From contig VBGU01000017.1 of assembly GCA_005881085.1 (NCBI GenBank), positions 1 through 28,118 of the forward strand: DNA of 28,118 nucleotides, read 5' to 3'. Both the position numbers and the translations under genes were made by a program. Shown one piece after another: positions 15,761 to 22,803 of this stretch (position 1 is its first letter; each line of letters opens with the position of its first letter). The stretch comes from Chloroflexota bacterium. Lineage in GTDB: Bacteria; Chloroflexota; Limnocylindria; P2-11E. The notes beneath the pieces are model-generated. The model was not told where the DNA came from. It was given only the letters and a program-made list of their open reading frames with translations, and did not search any database.

Positions 15761-17031
15761 TCGTCTCCCGCCCGTTCGCTCCACTCCATCTCGAGGGCAC
15801 CGATGCGTACGGTGTCGCCTTCCTTCGCGCCGAGCGCGCGCAACTCGCGCTCGATTCCCGTGCGGATGAGCTGGCGCTGAAAGTAGGCGGCCGCGTCGGG
15901 CGACTCCCAGTCGATCCCCGACGCGAGCCGCACCACGCGATCGCCTTCGATCCGGAACGCTTCTCCTTCGCGCTTCACGTGCCAGTCGCGCCCACCCCCG
16001 GCGAACGCGATGCGGCGCTCGCGCGGCGCCAGGGCGCCCGCGGCCTCACGCGGCGGGCAGCGATCGAAGATCTCGCGTAGAAGGCCGTCGGTTCCCTCGC
16101 GCGCCGCGGCCGATATCGCCACGCTCGCGACGCCGCGCTCCGCGAGAGCGCGCGCTATCCGCGGGGCCGCGTCGCGCGCCTCGGGGAGGTCGAGCTTATT
16201 CAGCGCGACGAGCTGCGGGCGCTCGTCAAGGCCGCGCCCGTAGCTCCCCAGCTCGGTGTCGATGGTGGCGATGTCTTGGAGCGGATCGGGGCGCGACGCG
16301 TCGACGACATGCACGAGGAGCCGCGTGCGCTCGACGTGCCGAAGGAACTCTTCGCCGAGGCCGAGGCCGCGGCTCGCCCCCTCGATGAGCCCGGGGATGT
16401 CGGCGATGACGAGCTCGCGATCGTCGAGGCGCGCGACGCCCAGATTCGGGGTGAGCGTCGTGAACGGGTAGTCGGCGATCTTCGGACGAGCGCTCGTGAG
16501 CGCGGCGAGGAGCGTCGACTTCCCCGCGTTCGGCAGGCCCGCGAGGCCCACATCGGCGAGAAGCTTCAGCTCGAGGTCGATCTCCCTGCGCTCGCCCTTG
16601 CCGCCATCCTCGGCGATGCGCGGGGCGCGTCGTGTGCTCGTCGCAAAACGCGAGTTGCCCTTTCCACCGGTTCCGCCGCGCGCCACGATGAGCTCCTCGC
16701 CAGGTGCGGTGAGGTCCGCGACCGTCTCGCCTGTCGCGCGATCGATCACGAGCGTTCCTGGTGGGACGTTGAGCACCCGATCCGCACCGGACCTTCCGCT
16801 GCTGTTGCGGCCAGCGCCCGGCTTGCCGGAGGCCGCGTCGATCTCCTTTGCGAAGCGAAAGTCGGTGAGCGTCCCGAGCTGCGGATCCACTCGCAGGACG
16901 ATGTCGCCGCCTTTTCCGCCATCTCCTCCGTCCGGACCACCGCGCGGAACATGCGCCTCGCGCCTGAAGGAGATGACGCCCCGGCCACCGTCGCCTCCGC
17001 GGACCACGAGGCGCGCGCGATCGATGAACAC
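15757..17031 (-). CDS. obg: Obg GTPase
   Basis: Obg/CgtA is an essential GTPase in 50S assembly and stringent control. The 424 residues show the Gly-rich OBG fold (1-158, starting FIDRARLVVRGGDGGRGVIS). The G domain follows (about 160-330), with P-loop GLPNAGKSTLL, switch FTTLTPN, DIPGLIEGAS, NKLD and SAAAREG. The C-terminal OCT domain (about 345-415) is complete and ends EGDTVRIGALEMEW. Length and order match standard bacterial Obg. The GTG start lies three bases after the stop of the radical-SAM-like gene, and its own stop overlaps nadD, so four genes appear to be one operon. Confidence 0.97.
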   Translation of the reverse strand: MFIDRARLVVRGGDGGRGVISFRREAHVPRGGPDGGDGGKGGDIVLRVDPQLGTLTDFRFAKEIDAASGKPGAGRNSSGRSGADRVLNVPPGTLVIDRATGETVADLTAPGEELIVARGGTGGKGNSRFATSTRRAPRIAEDGGKGERREIDLELKLLADVGLAGLPNAGKSTLLAALTSARPKIADYPFTTLTPNLGVARLDDRELVIADIPGLIEGASRGLGLGEEFLRHVERTRLLVHVVDASRPDPLQDIATIDTELGSYGRGLDERPQLVALNKLDLPEARDAAPRIARALAERGVASVAISAAAREGTDGLLREIFDRCPPREAAGALAPRERRIAFAGGGRDWHVKREGEAFRIEGDRVVRLASGIDWESPDAAAYFQRQLIRTGIERELRALGAKEGDTVRIGALEMEWSERAGDE

Positions 17032-17034
17032 GGC

Positions 17035-18267
17035 CTACAGGCGAACGAAGGGCCGTGGCAGCGCGACGATCCGAAGATGGGCGGCGTCCGTGCGCAGGCG
17101 GTCGAGCATCCGCCGCATTCCGACGGCAGCTTCACCGGATGGCGCGATGCGGAGCGCGCGCTGCGGGTCGGCGGCGAGGTCGCAGAGCACGAGCGAGCCT
17201 CCGGCGGGCAGATCTCCGGCAAGGCGCACGAGCGCGTCGAGCTCTCGCGTTCGATCGGTGAGGCCAGGCAGGGCGAGCACGCGAAGCGCGACAGAGACCT
17301 TCCCCGCGATCGCATGCGCGATCGACGCCCTGACGTCGGCGAACCGGAAGCCCTCCGGCCGATGGATGGCCTCGTAGGTTTCCTCGCGCGCGGACACGAC
17401 GCGGACCGCCACCGAATCGAGCCCCGCGTCGCACAGCCTCCGCAGAGCGACCGGCGACGAGCCGTTCGTTTCGAGATGGATCGTTCCGAGCCGCGTCCGT
17501 TCGCGGATCGCGACGATCGCTTCTTCGACGACGCGGACGGCGAGGAGCGGCTCGCCCTCGCACGCGCGCCCGAACGCGACGATGGTGCCGCCGCCCTCGA
17601 GGTGCCGCGACGCCGCATCCGCAAGCTCCTCGGGCGTCGGACGGAACGCGGCGGGTTCCGTCGGCGACGCGTCGGCGTCGTCGTGGAGGACCAGGACCTC
17701 GGGCGGTCGTTCGTTTCGTGGCGCGGCGACGGGCAGCGCGCAGTCGTGGCGCCCCAGGAAGGCGTTCGCGGCCGCGCGGCACCGGTAGTCCTTCGCGCAG
17801 CGCGCGAGCTGCCGCAGCACTCGGCTGGACGGCTGATCGCGCTGCGTCGTCGTGATCCGCGCCGCGAGGTCCGGCGCGGACCTGCCGTCGACGGCGGCCG
17901 CCTCCGCGTCCAGGGCGAACGCGGAAACGACGAGCTGTCCATTGGTGTCGGCGCCGACCGCGGCATACGCGCGCGGCCGGAGCGGCGGCGCGCCGAGGTC
18001 ATCGATATACGCGGGGAGGCTCATGCGCAGGTAGCCGATCGGAAGGATCGCGGCGACACCGAAGCGACCCTGGCCGAGCTCGCGCGGGCGCCCAGTCCGG
18101 TCGAGGCCGAGCCCGGTGCGGCCAGGCAAGTGGACCACGTCAGTCCCAGCAGGAAGCGGAAGTGCCCCGAAAAAGGGAGCGACCTGTGAGCCGTCGGACA
18201 TGGCAGCCGCGTAATCGGCGGCGACGACGATACGACCGGAACGATCGCTGTGAACGGCGGAGAACAC
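17035..18267 (-). CDS. radical-SAM-fold protein lacking the canonical cluster cysteines
   Basis: A 410-residue protein. The middle and C-terminal parts follow a radical SAM TIM barrel: FRPTPEELADAA, then GRACEGEPLL (about 233-242, the GGE-type motif), GTIHLETNGSSP (261-272) and CDAGLDSVAVRVVSAREETY, with the usual RPEGF(x)nDV and LPGLTD turns. In the family I recall, the segment before FxPTPEE reads like LGRWExxLPTSPxCNAxCxGC. Here the matching stretch is LGRHDCALPVAAPRNERPPE, with Arg, Pro and Val where the three cysteines belong. Cysteines occur at 157, 163 and 176 but not in CxxxCxxC spacing. It is therefore probably unable to bind the usual 4Fe-4S cluster. GTG start, 3 bases before obg. 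Role unknown. The fold call is from motif order; the loss of cysteines needs an alignment. Confidence 0.75.
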   Translation of the reverse strand: MFSAVHSDRSGRIVVAADYAAAMSDGSQVAPFFGALPLPAGTDVVHLPGRTGLGLDRTGRPRELGQGRFGVAAILPIGYLRMSLPAYIDDLGAPPLRPRAYAAVGADTNGQLVVSAFALDAEAAAVDGRSAPDLAARITTTQRDQPSSRVLRQLARCAKDYRCRAAANAFLGRHDCALPVAAPRNERPPEVLVLHDDADASPTEPAAFRPTPEELADAASRHLEGGGTIVAFGRACEGEPLLAVRVVEEAIVAIRERTRLGTIHLETNGSSPVALRRLCDAGLDSVAVRVVSAREETYEAIHRPEGFRFADVRASIAHAIAGKVSVALRVLALPGLTDRTRELDALVRLAGDLPAGGSLVLCDLAADPQRALRIAPSGEAAVGMRRMLDRLRTDAAHLRIVALPRPFVRL

Positions 18268-18316
18268 CAGTCGGAGGATAGGTCGCTAGGTCGAGCGCGG
18301 CGCCGCCCCTAGCCGT

Positions 18317-19441
18317 CTAGAGGCTGAGGCAGCTCAAGAACTGGTTTCCGACCTTGCACTCCCAGTGGACGTGGGGGCCGGTGGTGACGCCACTGATCCC
18401 GATTGCCGCGATGATCTGACCGCGAGCGACCTGCTGGCCGACGCTCACGTACACGGCGCTCGTGTGGTAGTAGCAGACGGTCAGGTCGCCGGCGTGCTGC
18501 ACGCACACACGAAGACCTCCGACCGCGACCCACCCGGTCGCCGTCACGACGCCGTCGTCGCCTGCACCGAGTCCGGTGCCGAACGGCGCCGCGATATCGA
18601 CGCCCGTATGACCCCACCAGAAGTACTGCGTGATGATTCCGCCGACCGGCCACGAGAGACGGCCGTTCCGTGCCTGCTGCGCGACCTGTGGCGCCGCCGC
18701 GAACACGTCGCGAGTCGGGCGGTCCGGCGCGAGGAGCGCGGGGAGCTCGGCGCCGCGTACGAAGATCTTTTGACCAGCCGCACACTGCTCGGGCTCGAAC
18801 GTGCAGCGGTTGTAGGTGAGGATGACCGAGGGATCGACCTTGAAGTGGCTCGCGATCGAGTCGACGGTGTCTCCGTCCTTGACGGCGTAAAGCGCGCCTT
18901 CTGCCGGCGGGATCACGAGCTTCTGGCCCATCTGGAGGGCGCGCGCGTCGCTCAGACCGTTCGCGTACGCGATCGCTTCGACCGAGACGTCGTAGTAGTT
19001 CGCCATCGTCGCGAGGGTGTCGCCCTCGTGGATCGTGACCTCCTGCACCGGTCGCGAGCCTTCGGCGGCGACCGTTACTGGATTGCGGCTGGCGGCGATT
19101 GCCCCGCCGCGTGCCAGCGGCTGGGCGCGCGAGGTGTCGCTCGTGGTGGCGGTCGTTGCGCCGACCGACGCCGGAGCGACCGTGCTCGCTCGCGACGCGG
19201 CCGTGGCCGCGAATGGAAGCGACAGAACGAGCACCGCGACGGAAGTGTTGAGTGCGAGTCGAAGTCCACGGACGCCGACAAGGCCCGCGAGGTAGCTGCT
19301 GCTTCCGTCGAGAGCGAGGAACGAAAGGTGACGCGCCCGCGCACCGGCCGCGACGGCTCCCTGGGAGAGAAGACGAGCGTGACGTTGAAGGATCCGTTTT
19401 GGGTTAGGTGTGGCCTGTGAACGTCGGCTCTGCTGTCCCAA
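18317..19441 (-). CDS. LysM-domain M23 peptidoglycan endopeptidase
   Basis: A 374-residue envelope protein. A basic N-terminal stretch leads to one TM or signal-anchor helix (about 65-85, LALNTSVAVLVLSLPFAATA). A low-complexity region follows, then two LysM peptidoglycan-binding repeats (about 137-185, VTIHEGDTLATMANYYDVS; about 186-235, YAVKDGDTVDSIASHFKVD). An M23 LytM-type peptidase ends the protein (about 265-370), with zinc ligands HTGVDIA and HVHWE. It would cut cross-bridges outside the membrane. A TTG at 19441 opens the frame with GGGAGG eleven bases upstream; the true start could lie closer to the TM helix. It is divergent from nuoA across a 275-base region. Confidence 0.88.
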   Translation of the reverse strand: MGQQSRRSQATPNPKRILQRHARLLSQGAVAAGARARHLSFLALDGSSSYLAGLVGVRGLRLALNTSVAVLVLSLPFAATAASRASTVAPASVGATTATTSDTSRAQPLARGGAIAASRNPVTVAAEGSRPVQEVTIHEGDTLATMANYYDVSVEAIAYANGLSDARALQMGQKLVIPPAEGALYAVKDGDTVDSIASHFKVDPSVILTYNRCTFEPEQCAAGQKIFVRGAELPALLAPDRPTRDVFAAAPQVAQQARNGRLSWPVGGIITQYFWWGHTGVDIAAPFGTGLGAGDDGVVTATGWVAVGGLRVCVQHAGDLTVCYYHTSAVYVSVGQQVARGQIIAAIGISGVTTGPHVHWECKVGNQFLSCLSL

Positions 19442-19716
19442 CCCTGGCGGTCCCTCCCAACTTCCTAAATACGGCCATCACTGACCGGTGTGCGTCTGTT
19501 CAGTCCCTTGAGGTCACCACATCGACCTTTCAGCCGAGCTCCCGACGGCGCGCATGTACGAATTGCGTACTGAGCGTGACGGGAGGACTGCACCGTAACC
19601 CTGGCCCAACAGGTGTGTCAACCGTGCAACGCGGTAGCACCAAGCGAGGCATTGGTGGAAATCTGGTGTCGGCACCGGTTTGCTCGCATGAGTACCCCTA
19701 CGTAGGCTTTCTTTCG
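19442..19716. other. divergent intergenic region between the LysM/M23 gene and nuoA
   Basis: No gene is seen. On the minus strand TTGACA (19616-19621) is a perfect -35, followed after 18 bases by TACGGT (19592-19597), a modest -10, which could drive the hydrolase with a leader of about 145 bases. On the plus strand there are a GTACG/CGTAC hairpin (19556-19570), a CACCAA/TTGGTG hairpin (19638-19657), a CCTACGTAGG palindrome (19698-19707) and a five-codon ORF (19688-19705). I looked for known riboswitch or SRP RNA consensus and did not find one. Confidence 0.4.
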
Positions 19717-20082
19717 GTGCCCGACTACAGCCTTTCGTACGTTTACGTCTTCGCGTTCTTCGTGGTCGGGGCGATCTTCGTGACTCTGCTGCTGACGCTC
19801 TCTCGCCTCGTCGCTCCCCGGAAGGCCACGAAAGAAAAACTCCGCACGTATGAATCGGGAGAAGAGCCAACCGGCCAAGCTTGGGGCAGATATCCGACGC
19901 ACTTTTATGTCTTCGCGCTGCTCTTCGTGGTGTTCGACGTCGAAGTCATCTTCCTCTTCCCATGGGCGGTGCTCTTCCGATCGCTCGGAGTTGCCGGCCT
20001 CGTCGAGGTCATCGTGTTCATCGGGATCCTCGTCGTCGGACTTTATTACGCATGGAAGAAGGACGCCCTGAATTGGTATTGA
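19717..20082 (+). CDS. nuoA: NADH-quinone oxidoreductase subunit A
   Basis: NuoA is a three-helix membrane subunit of complex I near the quinone-site arm junction. The 121-residue product has TM1 (SYVYVFAFFVVGAIFVTLLL), the conserved loop YESGEEPTGQAWGRYPTHFY, TM2 with ALLFVVFDVEVIFLFPWAV and TM3 (LVEVIVFIGILVVGLYYAW), ending KKDALNWY. The start is set at GTG 19717 (VPDYSLSYVY): the frame is open for 100 codons upstream but the sequence there is not NuoA-like, and no better ATG is in frame. The ribosome site is weak. nuoC follows with overlapping frames; nuoB, normally between them, is missing. Confidence 0.93.
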   Translation: MPDYSLSYVYVFAFFVVGAIFVTLLLTLSRLVAPRKATKEKLRTYESGEEPTGQAWGRYPTHFYVFALLFVVFDVEVIFLFPWAVLFRSLGVAGLVEVIVFIGILVVGLYYAWKKDALNWY

Positions 20083-20561
20083 GCGCGCCGCGACCTTCGA
20101 TCGATCTCGCGGGTCTTCGGTCGTACGTCGCCTCGCGCCTCGGCGAGAAGGCTCGCGTGTCGACGTTGCACGACATGCTCGTCCTCGACGTCGATCGCGA
20201 GCGACTGGTCGAGGTCGCGATGTTCGTTCGCGACGACCCGCGCACAGGTTGCGACCTCTACTCCGTGAACGCCGGGGTTGACACGGGATCAGAGCTCCGC
20301 TCGGTGACGTTCGTTCGCGGTACGGGCACGAAGGTCACGGTCATGCTGCGCACCTCGTGCACGGAGCTCGACCCGCACATCCCGACGCTCGCACCCGTAT
20401 GGGAAGGCGCGAATTGGTGCGAGCGCGAGACATACGACATGTTCGGCATCGAGTTCGACGGTCATCCGGACCTCCGCCGCATCTTCCTCGAGGAGAGCTT
20501 CCCCGGACATCCCCTTCGAAAGTCGTTCCTCCCGCCGCGTAGCGACGCCCGCGGAGGATAG
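20073..20561 (+). CDS. nuoC: NADH-quinone oxidoreductase subunit C
   Basis: NuoC is the 30-kDa-type peripheral arm subunit that scaffolds the quinone-site subunits. The 162-residue protein carries VTVMLRTSCTELDPHIPTLA and the family signature ANWCERETYDMFGIEFDGHP followed by DLRRIFLEESFPGHPLRKSF. TTG 20073 is chosen because AAGGA lies nine bases before it; alternatives in frame are ATG 20052 and TTG 20079, the latter sharing bases with the nuoA stop. It is a separate subunit, not fused with NuoD. No nuoD follows; repeat copy B begins 12 bases after the stop. Confidence 0.93.
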   Translation: MVLSAPRPSIDLAGLRSYVASRLGEKARVSTLHDMLVLDVDRERLVEVAMFVRDDPRTGCDLYSVNAGVDTGSELRSVTFVRGTGTKVTVMLRTSCTELDPHIPTLAPVWEGANWCERETYDMFGIEFDGHPDLRRIFLEESFPGHPLRKSFLPPRSDARGG

Positions 20562-20573
20562 GTTGGTAAACCT

Positions 20574-20680
20574 GAGCGACGAGCGCACTTCGTGCCCAGG
20601 GGCCCCTGCCCCTGCCCGCGAGGAGCGAAATCGACGAGGCGTGAGCGCGTCTCGGGCGAAGCCCGAGATTGATAGAGGGT
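20574..20680 (+). repeat. dispersed intergenic repeat, copy B
   Basis: It shares blocks with copies A and C: GAGCGACGAGCG at the left edge, a 22-base stretch (20594-20615) identical to copy C at 22715-22736 that includes the palindrome CAGGGGCCCCTG (20597-20608), then CGAGGAGCGA, GTGAGCGCGTCTCG and a tail GAGATTGATAGAGGG. A perfect 8-bp hairpin TCTCGGGC-GAA-GCCCGAGA occupies 20650-20668. The tail's GAGGG doubles as the ribosome site of nuoH, whose ATG is at 20685. It fills the nuoC-nuoH gap, where nuoD-G usually lie. Confidence 0.78.
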
Positions 20681-20684
20681 AGTC

Positions 20685-21836
20685 ATGCCGGTCGGTCCCT
20701 TCGGCATCGATCCGCTCATCTGGGCGCCGCTAAGGCTGGTCATCGCCGTGGGCCTCGCGCTCTTCCTCGTGCTGAACGGCGCGCTCCTGCAGATCTATCT
20801 CGAACGGAAGATCCAGGCGATCATTCAAGACCGACTCGGCCCCTATCACGTCGGGCCCTTCGGCCTGCTTCAGACATTCGCCGATGCGCTCAAGCTCATC
20901 TCGAAGGAGGACGTGCGCGCGGCGGCGACCGATGGCTGGTTCTTCGTGGCGGCGCCGGCGCTGGTGTTTTGTCCGATGCTTGCGTCGTGGGCCGTGCTGC
21001 CGTTCGCCAAGGACATCGTCGGCACGAACCTGAACATCGGACTTCTGTACCTGACCACGCTCGGGTCGATGACCGTCCTCGGCATCGTCATCGCGGGGTG
21101 GGCGTCGAACAACAAATACGCCCTCGTCGGCGGTCTCCGCTCCGCAGGTCAGCTCATCTCCTACGAGATCCCGCAGATCCTCGCGCTCGTGTCGGTGGCG
21201 CTCGTCGTCGGGTCGTTGTCGATGATCGATATCACGCGGTCTCAGACCGGGCCGTTCGTCAACGTCCTGATCCTGCCGTTCTCGTTCCTCATCTATTTCA
21301 TCGCGGCGCTCGCCGAGACCAACCGCACGCCGTTCGATCTCCCCGAGGCCGAGTCGGAGCTCGTGGCCGGCTGGCTCACCGAGTACTCCGGCATGCGCTG
21401 GGGCACGATGCTGGCGCTCTCCGAGTACGGCAACGTGACGGTCGTCTGCGCGATCGTCACCACGCTCTGGTTCGGGGGTTGGCAGGGACCGGGCGTCGAC
21501 GCGATCCCCCTCCTTGGCGTTCTTTGGTTCACGCTGAAGGTCTACGCGTTCATCGTCGTGATGATGTGGATCCGCGCCACCCTGCCGCGTCTCCGGATCG
21601 ACCAGCTGATGAGCTTCTGCTGGAAAGGCCTCATCCCGATGGCCCTCGTGAACATCGTCGCCGTGGCGACGCTTGCACTCGCGTTCCCAAACACGCTCGT
21701 GCCGATCGCGATCGCGAACTGGTTGCTCGTCGTCGTTTTCGTGGCCGGCATCCCGTTCTTTCAACGCCGACGCCTTGCGACGCTGCGCGCACGAGCCCGT
21801 GCGTCTGCGACGCCTGCGGTCCGCGCGGCCAGCTGA
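20685..21836 (+). CDS. nuoH: NADH-quinone oxidoreductase subunit H
   Basis: NuoH is the eight-helix subunit that forms part of the quinone cavity and links electron transfer to the proton channels. The 383-residue protein has the N-terminal signature YLERKIQAIIQDRLGPYHVG followed by PFGLLQTFADALKLISKED (about 38-75), the AGWASNNKYALVGGLRSAGQ block (about 137-156) and SYEIPQ, then the strictly conserved ETNRTPFDLPEAESELVAGW (211-230). A charged C-terminal tail of about 25 residues is longer than in E. coli. The ATG is preceded by GAGGG supplied by repeat copy B. nuoJ starts seven bases after the stop. Confidence 0.97.
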   Translation: MPVGPFGIDPLIWAPLRLVIAVGLALFLVLNGALLQIYLERKIQAIIQDRLGPYHVGPFGLLQTFADALKLISKEDVRAAATDGWFFVAAPALVFCPMLASWAVLPFAKDIVGTNLNIGLLYLTTLGSMTVLGIVIAGWASNNKYALVGGLRSAGQLISYEIPQILALVSVALVVGSLSMIDITRSQTGPFVNVLILPFSFLIYFIAALAETNRTPFDLPEAESELVAGWLTEYSGMRWGTMLALSEYGNVTVVCAIVTTLWFGGWQGPGVDAIPLLGVLWFTLKVYAFIVVMMWIRATLPRLRIDQLMSFCWKGLIPMALVNIVAVATLALAFPNTLVPIAIANWLLVVVFVAGIPFFQRRRLATLRARARASATPAVRAAS

Positions 21837-21843
21837 CGACGAC

Positions 21844-22374
21844 GTGACGTTCGACTTCGTCGAGCCCGTAGTCTTCGCCGTTCTGTCGATCGGGGTGATC
21901 GCCGGTGGCGTGGCGGTCGTGATGCTCAACCGGATCACGGCGGCCGCGCTTCTCATGGCGTTCACGTTCCTCTCCATGGCCGGGATGTTCGTCCTCCTCG
22001 GCGCGGAAACGATCGCCGCCTTCCAGGTCCTCATCTACGTCGGTGCGATCACGGTGCTGATCCTTTATGGAGTCATGTTCACGAAGTTCAGCACCAGTCC
22101 GCGTGCGCTCTTCTTCCAGAAACAGACGCCGCTCGCGGCGGTCTTCGTTGCCGCGGTCGCCGTGCCGATCGTCATCGTGGCGACGCTCTCCTTCACGGGC
22201 GCACCGCCGCGGCCGGGGGGCGGCGATCTACCAGCGCTCGCGACCAGCGTGTTCACGGACTTCGCGTTCCCGTTCGAGATCGCGTCGGTGCTGCTCCTCG
22301 CGGCGATGGTCGGCGCGATCGTCCTGACGAAGCGCGACGATCAGGAAGAGGCCGCAGCGCGGCGCCGTCGATGA
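21844..22374 (+). CDS. nuoJ: NADH-quinone oxidoreductase subunit J
   Basis: NuoJ is a five-helix membrane subunit. The 176-residue protein has the conserved third helix FQVLIYVGAITVLILYGVM (pi-bulge region) and a last TM helix IASVLLLAAMVGAIVLTKRD. The N-terminal helices (VVFAVLSIGVIAGGVAVVML, AALLMAFTFLSMAGMFVLLG) fit the family. GTG 21844 is chosen since upstream in-frame sequence is antisense-like and Arg-rich. No clear ribosome site is visible; coupling to nuoH is likely. Its stop overlaps the nuoK start (ATGA). nuoI, usually just before nuoJ, is missing. Confidence 0.93.
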   Translation: MTFDFVEPVVFAVLSIGVIAGGVAVVMLNRITAAALLMAFTFLSMAGMFVLLGAETIAAFQVLIYVGAITVLILYGVMFTKFSTSPRALFFQKQTPLAAVFVAAVAVPIVIVATLSFTGAPPRPGGGDLPALATSVFTDFAFPFEIASVLLLAAMVGAIVLTKRDDQEEAAARRRR

Positions 22375-22682
22375 CCGTTCCCCTTGGCGCCTACATCGCG
22401 GTGTCCGCGGTGCTGTTCTTCACCGGATGCGCAGGCGTGCTGGTCCGGCGCAACGCGGTCGTCATCCTCATGTGCGTGGAGCTCATGCTGAACGCGGCGA
22501 ACCTCGCGCTCGTCGCGTTCTCGCGAAAGTACGGCTCGATAGACGAGCGCGGCAGCGTCTTCGTTATCTTCGTGTTCGTGATCGCGGCCGCCGAGGTCGC
22601 GGTCGGCCTGGCGATCATCCTCTCGGCATATCGCAACCGGCCGGTGGTCGACGTCGACGAGATCCACCAGATGAAGGGATGA
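22371..22682 (+). CDS. nuoK: NADH-quinone oxidoreductase subunit K
   Basis: NuoK is a three-helix subunit related to MrpC that carries membrane glutamates for proton transfer. The 103-residue protein matches along its length: LGAYIAVSAVLFFTGCAGVL, VVILMCVELMLNAANLALVA with Glu37, and VFVIAAAEVAVGLAIILSAY with Glu75, equivalent to the two key glutamates of E. coli NuoK. The ATG overlaps the nuoJ stop by 4 nt. Repeat copy C begins about ten bases after the stop and separates it from nuoL. Confidence 0.96.
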   Translation: MTVPLGAYIAVSAVLFFTGCAGVLVRRNAVVILMCVELMLNAANLALVAFSRKYGSIDERGSVFVIFVFVIAAAEVAVGLAIILSAYRNRPVVDVDEIHQMKG

Positions 22683-22691
22683 GGTCGACCC

Positions 22692-22803
22692 GAGTGAAGA
22701 GCGGCGCGCTTCGCGCCCAGGGGCCCCTGCCCCTGCTGACGACGAGCGAGTCATCCAGCCCTGAGCGTGTCTCCTCGGCGTCAGCCGAGAGATTGGGCAG
22801 GCA
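22692..22803 (+). repeat. dispersed intergenic repeat, copy C
   Basis: It contains the same ordered blocks as copies A and B: GAGTGAAGAGCG, GCGCTTCGCGCCCAGG, the palindrome CAGGGGCCCCTG (22718-22729), GACGAGCGAG, TGAGCGTGTCTC, then a hairpin CTCGGC-GTCA-GCCGAG (22774-22789) and the tail GAGATTGGGCAGGCA. The nuoL GTG start at 22804 follows at once. The hairpin pairs as well as in copy B but with a different loop and different stem bases. Confidence 0.78.

Noticed and set aside
16276..18189. 637-codon plus-strand frame opposite obg and the radical-SAM-like gene
   Set aside because: Charged low-complexity translation without recognisable motifs; it is the shadow of two coupled minus-strand genes.
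19442..19716. Possible c-di-AMP riboswitch or SRP RNA upstream of the LysM/M23 gene or nuoA
   Set aside because: I compared the region with the remembered consensus cores and found no match; only generic hairpins and a -35 box are visible.
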